Under the pieces are notes generated by a model. That model did no database searches and was not told where the DNA came from. It was given only the letters and a program-made list of their open reading frames with translations. Both the position numbers and the translations under genes were made by a program. This document shows positions 15,029 to 22,383 of a stretch of DNA of 40,344 nucleotides, one piece after another. Each line of letters starts with the position of its first letter. Position 1 is the stretch's first letter. The stretch covers positions 1-40,344 of the forward strand of contig JAZPXN010000017.1 in NCBI GenBank assembly GCA_045543655.1, written 5' to 3'. The DNA is from RGIG995 sp045543655 (GTDB lineage Bacteria; Bacillota; Clostridia; Oscillospirales; UBA644).

Positions 15029-15936
15029 GACGCGGAACAGAACATATTTTCCTGCTGATTGAACGGACGGTGCCGATGCTTCTTGCCATCGGTGCCGTTT
15101 TGTCGGTTTTGTTGCTTTTCTTTCGGGACGCAGCTTGGCTCTCCGTCACGTGTATCGTCGTCTGGGGCTTGGCCTTGGCGGCGGCGTTGGCCGATTTCGT
15201 TTTTTCCGCATTTTTCAAGGGAAAAGGGAAGTCGAAAGGGGAGACGGCGCCGGCTTCCGATCCTCGGGACCGGGTTCTGTCCGAGGTGGCCCACGAGCTG
15301 AAAACGCCCCTCACCGTCATTCGGGGCAGCGTGGAAGCCTTGGCAGACGGGGCCGTGACCGCCGATATGGTCCCCGCGTTTTACGCCCGTATTCTGCGGG
15401 AGACCGACGGAATGACGAAGCTGATCAACGATCTTTTGGAGGCTACGAGAGAAGGGGATAAATTCCGCTTCGATCCTCAGAAAACCGATCTTTCCGATCT
15501 GGTGACGGCGGTCTGCGGGGATCTTGCTCCCGTGGCGGAAAAGAAAGGCGTTTTGTTGACCTGCCACGTGCGCAAGCGCCCCCTCACGGCTACGGTGGAC
15601 CCTGACCGTATCGGTCAGCTTGCGGTAATTCTTCTCGACAACGCCGTCAAGCACACCGCTTCCGGCGGAAAAGTGACGCTCACGCTGGATCAAAAGGGAA
15701 GCCGCATCCTCCTGCGGATTGCGGATACCGGCTCCGGGATTGCCCCCGAGGATCTTCCTCATATTTTCGACCGGTTTTATAAGGCGCCCGCAGAACGGGG
15801 CGGTCTTGCTTCCGGTTCCGGCATCGGTCTTTCCGTTGCCAAAAAGATCGCGGATCTTCATCACGCGGTCATCGACGTAGAAAGTAAGCCCGGCAAGGGA
15901 ACCTGCTTTACGGTTTCGTTCCCCTTGCCGCAATAA
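15025..15936 (+). CDS. sensor histidine kinase with minimal membrane sensor
   Basis: A 303-residue HisKA-type kinase, partner of the preceding regulator. Two adjacent transmembrane segments (about 13-33 and 37-60) are separated by only a few residues, so there is essentially no extracellular sensor domain. A basic linker leads to the dimerisation helix with the H-box HELKTPLT (phospho-His H90), then the ATPase with N-box ILLDNAVKH (N206), G1 DTGSGIA (234-240), F-box FDRFYK and G2 GSGIGLS. All catalytic residues are present. The start overlaps the regulator stop in an ATGA. The intramembrane-sensing build resembles small Firmicute kinases that sense membrane or cell-wall stress, often through a partner membrane protein. 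No such partner gene is adjacent other than MreC, MreD and PBP2. Confidence 0.93.
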   Translation: MRRGTEHIFLLIERTVPMLLAIGAVLSVLLLFFRDAAWLSVTCIVVWGLALAAALADFVFSAFFKGKGKSKGETAPASDPRDRVLSEVAHELKTPLTVIRGSVEALADGAVTADMVPAFYARILRETDGMTKLINDLLEATREGDKFRFDPQKTDLSDLVTAVCGDLAPVAEKKGVLLTCHVRKRPLTATVDPDRIGQLAVILLDNAVKHTASGGKVTLTLDQKGSRILLRIADTGSGIAPEDLPHIFDRFYKAPAERGGLASGSGIGLSVAKKIADLHHAVIDVESKPGKGTCFTVSFPLPQ

Positions 15937-15948
15937 GGTGAATTGCAT

Positions 15949-16518
15949 ATGAACAGAGATTTTATTCTCGCCTCCTCGTCCCCCCGGCGGTTTGAATTGC
16001 TCCGGCAGATCGGTCTTCCGTTTCAGAGCATCGTTCCTGCGGTGGACGAATCCACGGAGAAGACCGATCCCATCGATATCGTTTGCGAGTTGTCGGTGCG
16101 GAAGGCCGCCGCCGTGGCGAAAAACAATCCTTTGTCGGTGGTGATTGCCGCCGATACGGTGGTTACCGTGGACGGAACCGTCCTCGGAAAGCCTCGCTCC
16201 GATCAGGACGCCTTCGATATGCTCCGGATGATGTCCGGTCGGTCTCATTTCGTCTATACCGGCGTCACGGTCATTTGCGACGGACAGATCAAAACCGGTC
16301 TTTGCCGTACGGAGGTCTTTTTCAAAACCCTGACCGACGGACAGATCCGGGCCTACGTGGATACTTTTGAACCCTTGGATAAGGCCGGTGGATACGGGAT
16401 TCAGGGCAAGGGTGCCGTGCTGGTGGATCATATCGACGGCGACTACGCCAACGTGGTGGGGTTGCCGGTGAGTATGCTGTACGAGATGCTGAAGGAATTC
16501 GGCATCGAGATCTTGTGA
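15949..16518 (+). CDS. maf: Maf-family nucleotide pyrophosphatase
   Basis: A 189-residue Maf protein, a house-cleaning pyrophosphatase for non-canonical or modified nucleotides (dTTP, UTP or modified forms), historically linked to septum formation. Conserved elements are LASSSPRRFELL at the N-terminus, IAADTVV with the catalytic Asp, LGKP, SGRSHFVYTGV, and DKAGGYGIQGKG near the C-terminus. The ATG at 15949 with AAGGTG 8 bases upstream is chosen over an in-frame TTG two codons earlier, which is too close to the ribosome site. It lies 12 bases after the kinase and 18 before mreB. Maf next to mreBCD is a common Gram-positive arrangement. Confidence 0.94.
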   Translation: MNRDFILASSSPRRFELLRQIGLPFQSIVPAVDESTEKTDPIDIVCELSVRKAAAVAKNNPLSVVIAADTVVTVDGTVLGKPRSDQDAFDMLRMMSGRSHFVYTGVTVICDGQIKTGLCRTEVFFKTLTDGQIRAYVDTFEPLDKAGGYGIQGKGAVLVDHIDGDYANVVGLPVSMLYEMLKEFGIEIL

Positions 16519-16536
16519 CGGAAAGAAAGGGATTCT

Positions 16537-17553
16537 ATGGGACTCAATGAATTCGGGATCGATCTCGGAACCTGCAATACGCTGATCTACCGCCGCGATA
16601 AGGGGGTCGTGCTCAACGAGCCCTCCATGATCGCTACGGAGACCTACGGTGCCAAAAAGTTTCTCTGTGCCGGACGGGAAGCCCGGGATATGCTGGGCCG
16701 CACCCCCGACACCGTTACCGTCACCTCTCCCGTTCAAAACGGCGTGATTGCCGATTTTGACAAAACCGTCATGATGCTGAGGGATTATATCCGCCGTTCC
16801 CGCACCGGGTTCGGTTCGGTCTCCGCGGTGGTTTCCATTCCCTGCCGCGCCACTCCTGTGGAAAAGAGGGCCGTAGCCGACGCCGTCCGGGCCGCCGGGG
16901 TGAAAAAAGTGCCCTTCGTCGTGGAAAAACCCATCGCCGCTGCCCTTGGCTCCGGGCTTTCGATCTTTGAGCCCCGGGGACGGATGGTGGTCGATATCGG
17001 AGGCGGGACCACGGAGATTTCCGTTCTTTCCCTGGGTGGGATCGTTTCGGTTACCTCCACTACCTGCGCCGGCAAGAAGTTCGACCGGGATATTATTTCT
17101 TACGTCCGCAATACCCATAGCGTGCTGATCGGGGAGCGGACGGCAGAAGAGGTTAAGCTGTCCATCGGCTCCGTTTTCGACGACGGCCACGTGAATTTTA
17201 TGACCGTCAGCGGCCGGGACCTCGTCCGGGGACTGCCCGTCAACGTGGCGCTGTCTACCGACGATATCCGGGACGTCTTGACCGAATCGAGTCGTTTTCT
17301 GGTAGAGCAGATCAAGCAGACTTTGGAGAAAATCCCCCCCGAAATGGCCGCCGATATCATCGACAGCGGCATTACCCTGGTGGGCGGCGGAAGTCTGATT
17401 CCCGGTTGGGAGGAGCTGCTCTCCAAGGAGACCGGCGTTGCCTGTATGCATTCCGCGTCTCCTCTGGAAAGCGTGGTTACCGGGGTCGGAAACGCCTTCC
17501 GGTATCGGGATCAGATCAAGCACGGTATTCAACACGAAAATATTCTGGCTTAA
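16537..17553 (+). CDS. mreB: rod-shape protein MreB
   Basis: A 338-residue bacterial actin that forms membrane-bound filaments guiding the elongation machinery. Visible nucleotide-binding elements are phosphate 1 FGIDLGTCNTLIY (6-18), phosphate 2 MVVDIGGGTTEIS (about 149-161) and connect 1 VEKPIAAALG, with TLVGGGSLIPG as the adenosine motif. The usual MreB 'DLGTANT' reads 'DLGTCNT' here. The length is normal. An in-frame upstream site, GAAAGGGA, precedes the ATG. It is followed after 39 bases by mreC, in the usual mreB-mreC-mreD order. Confidence 0.96.
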   Translation: MGLNEFGIDLGTCNTLIYRRDKGVVLNEPSMIATETYGAKKFLCAGREARDMLGRTPDTVTVTSPVQNGVIADFDKTVMMLRDYIRRSRTGFGSVSAVVSIPCRATPVEKRAVADAVRAAGVKKVPFVVEKPIAAALGSGLSIFEPRGRMVVDIGGGTTEISVLSLGGIVSVTSTTCAGKKFDRDIISYVRNTHSVLIGERTAEEVKLSIGSVFDDGHVNFMTVSGRDLVRGLPVNVALSTDDIRDVLTESSRFLVEQIKQTLEKIPPEMAADIIDSGITLVGGGSLIPGWEELLSKETGVACMHSASPLESVVTGVGNAFRYRDQIKHGIQHENILA

Positions 17554-17592
17554 ACCGTTTCGGTTTATAAAATTGTCTGAAAGGAGCCTCCT

Positions 17593-18432
17593 GTGAAGCG
17601 ATTTTTTCACGGACGTTTTTTCGTCGTCCTCGTTTTGATCGTCTGTTTTCTGCTGGGCTTTATGCTTGCCGTTGCGGTCAACGGCCATACCATGCCCCAC
17701 GAGCAGCTGGTGGGAATGATCGTCTCTCCCGTCCGCACGGGCTTTACGTGGTGTAAGGATCAGGTGGTTCATTTCTTCTCGTCCATCGCCCGCTACGACG
17801 ATCTGGAGGCGGAGAATTCCGCCCTGCGGGAGGAGGTCAACGATCTGCAGAAGCAGATCCACGAGCTCTACTATTACAAAGACAATTACGAGCGCTACAA
17901 GGAAGACAATTCCATTACGGAGCCTACCTATTCCTTCGAATACGTTTCCGCTGACGTGGTCACCGTATCCTCCAACGGATGGGACGCCTCCTTCGGCATC
18001 AACGCCGGCACCGGAGCGGGCATCGAAAAGGGGGATATCGTGGTCAGTGAGGGGGGACTCGTGGGAAAAGTAACGGAGGTCGGTCTGAACTGGGCCACCG
18101 TGTCCACCTTTATCGATCCTCAGATCTCCGTGGGGGCAATGATCCTTTCCACCGGGGACGTGGGCGTCACCGAGGGAACTCTGGAGTTAAAGGCGGAGGG
18201 CAAGTGCCTCGTCCGCTATCTCAACAAAAATTCCGCCGCCAACCGGGGGGATTCCATCTATACCTCCGGGTTGGGAGGAGTCTATCCCAAGGGGCTGTTG
18301 CTTGGCACCGTGTCGGAATTGCGCTATGAAGACAACGGGCTTTCTCTCAGCGCCGTGCTGACCCCCGCCGTCTCTTTTTCCGACCTGAAGCAGGTTCTCA
18401 TTATCACCAATTTCTCCGAGGACAGTCAATGA
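17593..18432 (+). CDS. mreC: rod-shape protein MreC
   Basis: A 279-residue bitopic membrane protein that links MreB to PBP2 in the elongasome. It starts with GTG, preceded by AAAGGAG. One transmembrane segment (about 9-27) is followed by a coiled coil (roughly 60-95, 'LEAENSALREEVNDLQKQI') and an extracellular beta domain with the typical 'VVSEGGLVGKVTEV' and 'LVRYLNKNSAANRGDSI' segments. Its last codons overlap the mreD start in an ATGA. Normal length for the family. Confidence 0.94.
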   Translation: MKRFFHGRFFVVLVLIVCFLLGFMLAVAVNGHTMPHEQLVGMIVSPVRTGFTWCKDQVVHFFSSIARYDDLEAENSALREEVNDLQKQIHELYYYKDNYERYKEDNSITEPTYSFEYVSADVVTVSSNGWDASFGINAGTGAGIEKGDIVVSEGGLVGKVTEVGLNWATVSTFIDPQISVGAMILSTGDVGVTEGTLELKAEGKCLVRYLNKNSAANRGDSIYTSGLGGVYPKGLLLGTVSELRYEDNGLSLSAVLTPAVSFSDLKQVLIITNFSEDSQ

Positions 18433-18932
18433 AACCGAAATTCCGTATTGCCGTCATCGGCCTGATCTTTTTGCTGCTGGGGCTGATCGAGCATTGCGTC
18501 GGTCCCTTCTGGTTCGACTGCAATCCCCCCTATCTGCTCTGCGCCGTCGTGATCTGCGCGCTGTTTGCCGGAGAAAAGTCCGCCGCTCTTTTCGGCCTGT
18601 TTTCCGGATTGTTCGCCGATGCGATGACCTCCGGGATCTTCGGCCTGCGAGCGGTGCTTTTTTTGTTTTTCGGCTATATGATCGCCTTCCTTGCGGAGAA
18701 AATTCTTTCCCGCAACGTATTTTCCGGTACCCTTGCGGGAATGCTTTCGGTGGGGCTTTGCGAGCTTGCGGTCTGGGGAATCGAGTGTATGAAAGCCCCC
18801 GTTCCCTTCGTGACCGCCGCCAAATACGTGTTTCTTCCCCGGTTGGTCATGGCCCTGCCGGTGTTGCTTCTTCTGTACGTTCTTTTTACGCTGCTTTTCC
18901 GGGAACGGGACGGATATCCCGTAAGGAGGTGA
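18429..18932 (+). CDS. mreD: rod-shape protein MreD
   Basis: A 167-residue polytopic membrane protein with about five hydrophobic segments, starting MKPKFRIAVIGLIFLLLG. The 'LFSGLFADAM' segment in the middle is typical of the MreD signature (GLxxD). It is part of the elongasome and stabilises the MreC-PBP2 interaction. It overlaps mreC by 4 bases, and PBP2 starts 4 bases after its stop, so it is tightly coupled on both sides. Sequence conservation in this family is low; the assignment leans on topology and position. Confidence 0.9.
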   Translation: MKPKFRIAVIGLIFLLLGLIEHCVGPFWFDCNPPYLLCAVVICALFAGEKSAALFGLFSGLFADAMTSGIFGLRAVLFLFFGYMIAFLAEKILSRNVFSGTLAGMLSVGLCELAVWGIECMKAPVPFVTAAKYVFLPRLVMALPVLLLLYVLFTLLFRERDGYPVRR

Positions 18933-18936
18933 CCCC

Positions 18937-20943
18937 GTGAAAAAAAGCCGGGTTCTCATCGTATCTCTTCTCTTTGCGGCGGTGTTTTCCGTCTGCGTCG
19001 TCCGCCTCGTCCAGCTTCAGCTGATCGACGGGGAGTCCTACCGCGCCCAGTCTCTGGCACGGGTGGTCACCAAAAAGACCGAGGCCTCCGCGCGGGGTGA
19101 GATTTTAGACCGATACGGTTTACCTTTGGTGCAGAATCAGACCGTTCTCTCGGTGGATCTGGACTTGAATATCTGCAAAGACGTCAACGGAACTCTGGCG
19201 GCGATGATCACCGTCTTCGACGCTTATGAAAAATCTTATACCGACCTTCTTCCCATCTCCGACGGAGAGCCTTACATTTATACGGAGGAAACCCTTCCCT
19301 CCGGATTTTCGGAATTTCTGGAAAAACGGAAGGTGGATCCCAATGCCACCGCAGAAGAGGCCGTAGCCGGCCTCGTGAAGTATTACAGATTGGAGTCCTT
19401 CCCTCCCGCCATTGCCCGATCCATCGTAGGCGTGCGCTATTCCATGTACCGCAGCGGGTCTCCCACCGTGTATCCCTTCGCTTCCGACGTTTCTATGGAG
19501 GTGATCACCGCTCTGAAGGAGCGGGACGACGAGATGTTGGGCGTGGAGATCTCGACCGGATACAGCCGTTCTTATACGACGGAGCGCTTCGCCTCCCATA
19601 TTCTGGGATATATCGGCCCCATTTCCGCCGCGGAATACGAGCTTCGGCAGGGGCAGGGGTACGCCCTGACCGATACCGTCGGCAAGGACGGGATCGAAAA
19701 GATTTGCGAAGAGCTTCTGCGTGGCAAGGACGGTTACCGTTATATTGAGGTCAATTCCACCGGCGCCGTCACCTCGGAGCTGGAGGGGCAGCCCGCCGTT
19801 TTCGGGTCGGACGTGATTCTGACCATCGGCAAAAATATTCAGCAGGTGGCCGAGGATTCTCTTGCCGCCGCCGTGCAGGGGGCGAAGGACCTGAACGGGG
19901 AAGACGCCGCTCCTGCCGCCTCCGCCGTGTTTATGGAGATCGAGACGGCCGAAATCCTGGCGATGGTCTCTTATCCGGATTATAACCTTTCCACCTTTTA
20001 CGAGGACTATTCCGAGCTTTCTCAGGCGAAAGACTCCCCCTTCGTCAACCGGGCTGTGGCCGGAGCCTTTCCCCCCGGCTCGACCTGGAAGATCATTACC
20101 GCCATTGCCGGCCTGGAAGAGGGCGTCATTACCAAAAACACCACCTATCGCTGTACCGGACGGTATACCTATTACGACGATTATCAGCCCACCTGCTACG
20201 AATCCAACGTGCACGGCGTCGTAACGGTGGAATCGGCGCTGCAGAAATCCTGTAACTGCTCCTTTTACGAGATCGGCCGGCAGATCGGAAGCGATAAGCT
20301 TGCGGAATACGCGGCTCTGTTCGGCTTTGGCTCCAAGACCGGAATCGAGCTTTCCGGGGAGATTTCCGGAACCGTTGCCTCCAAAGCCCTTCGGGAACAG
20401 AACGGCGGGATCTGGAACGCCGGGGAAAATCTTATGGCCGCCATCGGACAGTCGGACAACTCCGTCACTCCCATACAGCTGACCTGCCTTGCCGCCACCG
20501 TGGCGCGGGGAGGCGACCGTCTTCAGCCTTACCTCATCCGTTCGGTTACCAACCGGGATACGGGGGAGACGACCGAAACGCCCGTTACCAAGACCGGCAC
20601 CGTCAGCGTCTCCGAGGCCACCCTTGAAACGGTGCGCCGGGGGATGTACAAGGTCATCAACGAGCAGGGCGGTACGGTCTACAGTTATTTCCGGGATTTC
20701 GATATCGTTTCCGTCGCTGCCAAATCCGGCACTGCGGAATACGCTTCCGGCCATCCCTCAGTCCTGATCACCGGCTTTGCTCCCGCCGAGAACCCCAAGA
20801 TCGCCTTCACCGTGGTCATCGAAAAGGGCGGGAAGGGCGGCAACGCCTTCACCTCTCAGGTGGTCAAGGACGTTCTGTCCTATTATTTTTCCAATCAGGA
20901 TTCCTTCGATTCGGTTTCGGGCACCAATACCCTGCTTCCCTGA
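18937..20943 (+). CDS. mrdA: penicillin-binding protein 2 (elongation transpeptidase)
   Basis: A 668-residue class B PBP that cross-links peptidoglycan during rod elongation. It starts with GTG after AGGAGGT. A single N-terminal membrane anchor (about 4-25) is followed by a PBP dimer domain (about 45-290, opening with 'RGEILDRYGLPLVQNQ') and the transpeptidase with SxxK as S382-TWK385, SxN as S438-C-N440 and KSGT at 596-599. Long linker insertions make it slightly longer than E. coli PBP2 (633). Position directly after mreBCD favours the elongasome enzyme over a divisome FtsI or a sporulation SpoVD. No rodA (its glycosyltransferase partner) is present in the window. Confidence 0.94.
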   Translation: MKKSRVLIVSLLFAAVFSVCVVRLVQLQLIDGESYRAQSLARVVTKKTEASARGEILDRYGLPLVQNQTVLSVDLDLNICKDVNGTLAAMITVFDAYEKSYTDLLPISDGEPYIYTEETLPSGFSEFLEKRKVDPNATAEEAVAGLVKYYRLESFPPAIARSIVGVRYSMYRSGSPTVYPFASDVSMEVITALKERDDEMLGVEISTGYSRSYTTERFASHILGYIGPISAAEYELRQGQGYALTDTVGKDGIEKICEELLRGKDGYRYIEVNSTGAVTSELEGQPAVFGSDVILTIGKNIQQVAEDSLAAAVQGAKDLNGEDAAPAASAVFMEIETAEILAMVSYPDYNLSTFYEDYSELSQAKDSPFVNRAVAGAFPPGSTWKIITAIAGLEEGVITKNTTYRCTGRYTYYDDYQPTCYESNVHGVVTVESALQKSCNCSFYEIGRQIGSDKLAEYAALFGFGSKTGIELSGEISGTVASKALREQNGGIWNAGENLMAAIGQSDNSVTPIQLTCLAATVARGGDRLQPYLIRSVTNRDTGETTETPVTKTGTVSVSEATLETVRRGMYKVINEQGGTVYSYFRDFDIVSVAAKSGTAEYASGHPSVLITGFAPAENPKIAFTVVIEKGGKGGNAFTSQVVKDVLSYYFSNQDSFDSVSGTNTLLP

Positions 20944-21013
20944 TTTTTCGCAGGATCCCGGTTTCTTTGAAGATTTTTTGGCAATTTTATTGTTTTTTTG
21001 TAAATTTACAAGG

Positions 21014-21050
21014 AGGAGCGGCGGTTTTTTCGTCGCTCCTCTTGATTTTT
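21014..21050 (+). terminator. intrinsic terminator after PBP2, overlapping the minD promoter
   Basis: AGGAGCGGCG (21014-21023) pairs with CGTCGCTCCT (21031-21040), ten pairs with one G-U, followed by CTTGATTTTT. The TTGATT in the tail is also the -35 of the next promoter. Confidence 0.75.
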
Positions 21051-21070
21051 ATCTCTGAATATGTTAATAT
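21042..21070 (+). promoter_or_regulatory. putative sigma-A-type promoter of minD
   Basis: TTGATT, 17 bases, TAATAT. Less perfect than others in the window; placed between the PBP2 terminator and minD. Confidence 0.6.
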
Positions 21071-21113
21071 ATATGATATATTGTTCTATACGAAACGCAG
21101 AGGAGGTATGACC

Positions 21114-21860
21114 GTGGGAAAAGTGATCCTCGTGGCCTCGGGCAAAGGCGGCGTAGGGAAGACTACCGTCACCGCAAACGTGGCGGCGGCCCTGTCGGAG
21201 CGGCATAAGGTTCTGGTGGTCGACGCAGATCTGGACCTTTCCAATCTGGACCTGGCCTTCGGTCTTCGCAACCGACACGTGTACGATCTTCAGGATCTGT
21301 ATTACCGTAACTGCACCTTTGAGGATGCGGTCAATCCCATCCCCGGCCACCCCAATCTGACGGCTCTGTTTGCGCCTCTGCGGCGGGACGTCCCTACCGC
21401 CACCCTGCTGAAGTTCCTTCGGGAGCTTGTGGAGGAGAAGCGGAGGGGGTACGATTTCGTTTTCGTGGATTGCCCTGCCGGGATCGGCCCGACCCTGGAG
21501 GTTTTGTGCGATCCCCGGTTTGAGACGCTGATCGTCACCACGCCCGACCGTACCGCCATTTCCGACGGAGAGCGGGCGGCGGATTATCTGTTCCGTCACA
21601 ACGCCGGCCGGATCCGCCTCGTCGTCAACCGGGTCCGTCCCACGCTGATCAAGAAGAATCACGCCCCGGATATCGACGATATCATCGACGCGACGTCCCT
21701 TCAGCTGATCGGTCTTATTCCCGAAGACGTGGGCGTTATCTGCGCGGGAAATACCGACCGGCTCCCCTACGATCAGCCCCGCTCCCGCAGCCGGCAGGCC
21801 TTCCGGAACATCGCTTTGCGGCTGGCCGGGCAGGACGTGGATCTTGCAAAGTTTTCTTAA
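21114..21860 (+). CDS. minD: MinD-like ParA-family ATPase
   Basis: A 248-residue MinD-type ATPase, normally the membrane-bound part of the division-site selection system. The deviant Walker A GKGGVGKTT (10-18) with signature lysine K11 is followed by VDADLDLSNLDLAFG and VFVDCPAGIG. Start choice: AGGAGG ends at 21106, so the GTG at 21114 (7-base spacing, giving MGKVILVASGKGG) is better than the ATG at 21108, which is one base from the ribosome site. The C-terminus ends AGQDVDLAKFS and lacks the amphipathic membrane-targeting helix of typical MinD (usually about 265 residues). No minC or minE is adjacent. It may be a MinD working with distant partners, or a related ParA-like ATPase. Confidence 0.85.
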   Translation: MGKVILVASGKGGVGKTTVTANVAAALSERHKVLVVDADLDLSNLDLAFGLRNRHVYDLQDLYYRNCTFEDAVNPIPGHPNLTALFAPLRRDVPTATLLKFLRELVEEKRRGYDFVFVDCPAGIGPTLEVLCDPRFETLIVTTPDRTAISDGERAADYLFRHNAGRIRLVVNRVRPTLIKKNHAPDIDDIIDATSLQLIGLIPEDVGVICAGNTDRLPYDQPRSRSRQAFRNIALRLAGQDVDLAKFS

Positions 21861-21890
21861 TCCATTTCACATAACGGAGGTAACTCACAA

Positions 21891-22313
21891 ATGACCATCG
21901 CTTTGCTTGCAAACGATAAGAAAAAGGAATTGATGGTGCAGTTCTGCATCGCCTATTGCGGCATTTTGGCAAAACACGAAGTATGTGCGACGGCCATGAC
22001 CGGCAAACTGGTCTCCGATACCACCGGGCTGAACGTTTTCCGCTTCCTGGAAGGGAAGGGCGGCGGCGCCGAGCAGATTGCATCCCGGGTGGCATACGAC
22101 GAGATCGACCTGCTTCTGTTTTTCCGGGATCCTTCCCAGCAGAAAATGTCGGAGGAAGAGGATACCCTGCTTCGTCTCTGTGATATGCACAACGTCCCCT
22201 TCGCCACCAATATTGCAACCGCGGAGGTTCTGGTCTGTGCGCTGGGACGGGGCGATCTGGATTGGCGGGAGGTCTATCATTCCGACCGGAAAAAGGATAT
22301 CAATCTTTTCTGA
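21891..22313 (+). CDS. methylglyoxal-synthase-like protein, active site replaced
   Basis: A 140-residue protein with the overall fold sequence of methylglyoxal synthase (MgsA, which converts dihydroxyacetone phosphate to methylglyoxal), opening IALLANDKKKELM and ending with GDLDWREVYH. TGKLVSDTTGLNV and FFRDP align well with MgsA. Key residues differ: E. coli His19 corresponds to N8, catalytic Asp71 (in GGDQQ) to A60 in GGGAEQ, and the His98 and Asp101 region (PHDPD) to MSEEE. Asp20 is kept as D9. It therefore looks non-catalytic, perhaps a phosphate-binding or regulatory relative. GGAGG precedes the ATG, 30 bases after minD. The minD-mgsA neighbourhood is known in Clostridia. The family call is firm; loss of activity is inference. 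Confidence 0.85.
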   Translation: MTIALLANDKKKELMVQFCIAYCGILAKHEVCATAMTGKLVSDTTGLNVFRFLEGKGGGAEQIASRVAYDEIDLLLFFRDPSQQKMSEEEDTLLRLCDMHNVPFATNIATAEVLVCALGRGDLDWREVYHSDRKKDINLF

Positions 22314-22328
22314 TTCATACTATCAACC

Positions 22329-22357
22329 GGCGCGCCCCCGGATTTTGGGGGCACGCC
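22329..22357 (+). terminator. GC-rich hairpin between mgsA-like gene and hisS
   Basis: GGCGCGCCCCC (22329-22339) pairs with GGGGGCACGCC (22347-22357) with one mismatch. The tail TTCGTTCG is poor in T, so termination is probably partial. No T-box elements accompany it. Confidence 0.5.
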
Positions 22358-22383
22358 TTCGTTCGAAAGGAACTTAAATCACT

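Noticed and set aside
15007..17862. Open frame of about 950 codons on the minus strand, opposite the kinase, maf and mreB
   Set aside because: It is antisense to four genes with clear motifs, gives a low-complexity His/Gly/Gln-rich protein, and has no ribosome site. Such shadows are common where third positions are G/C.
20967..21113. N-terminal extension of MinD
   Set aside because: It crosses the terminator and promoter, and the Walker A motif would be displaced far from the N-terminus, unlike MinD.
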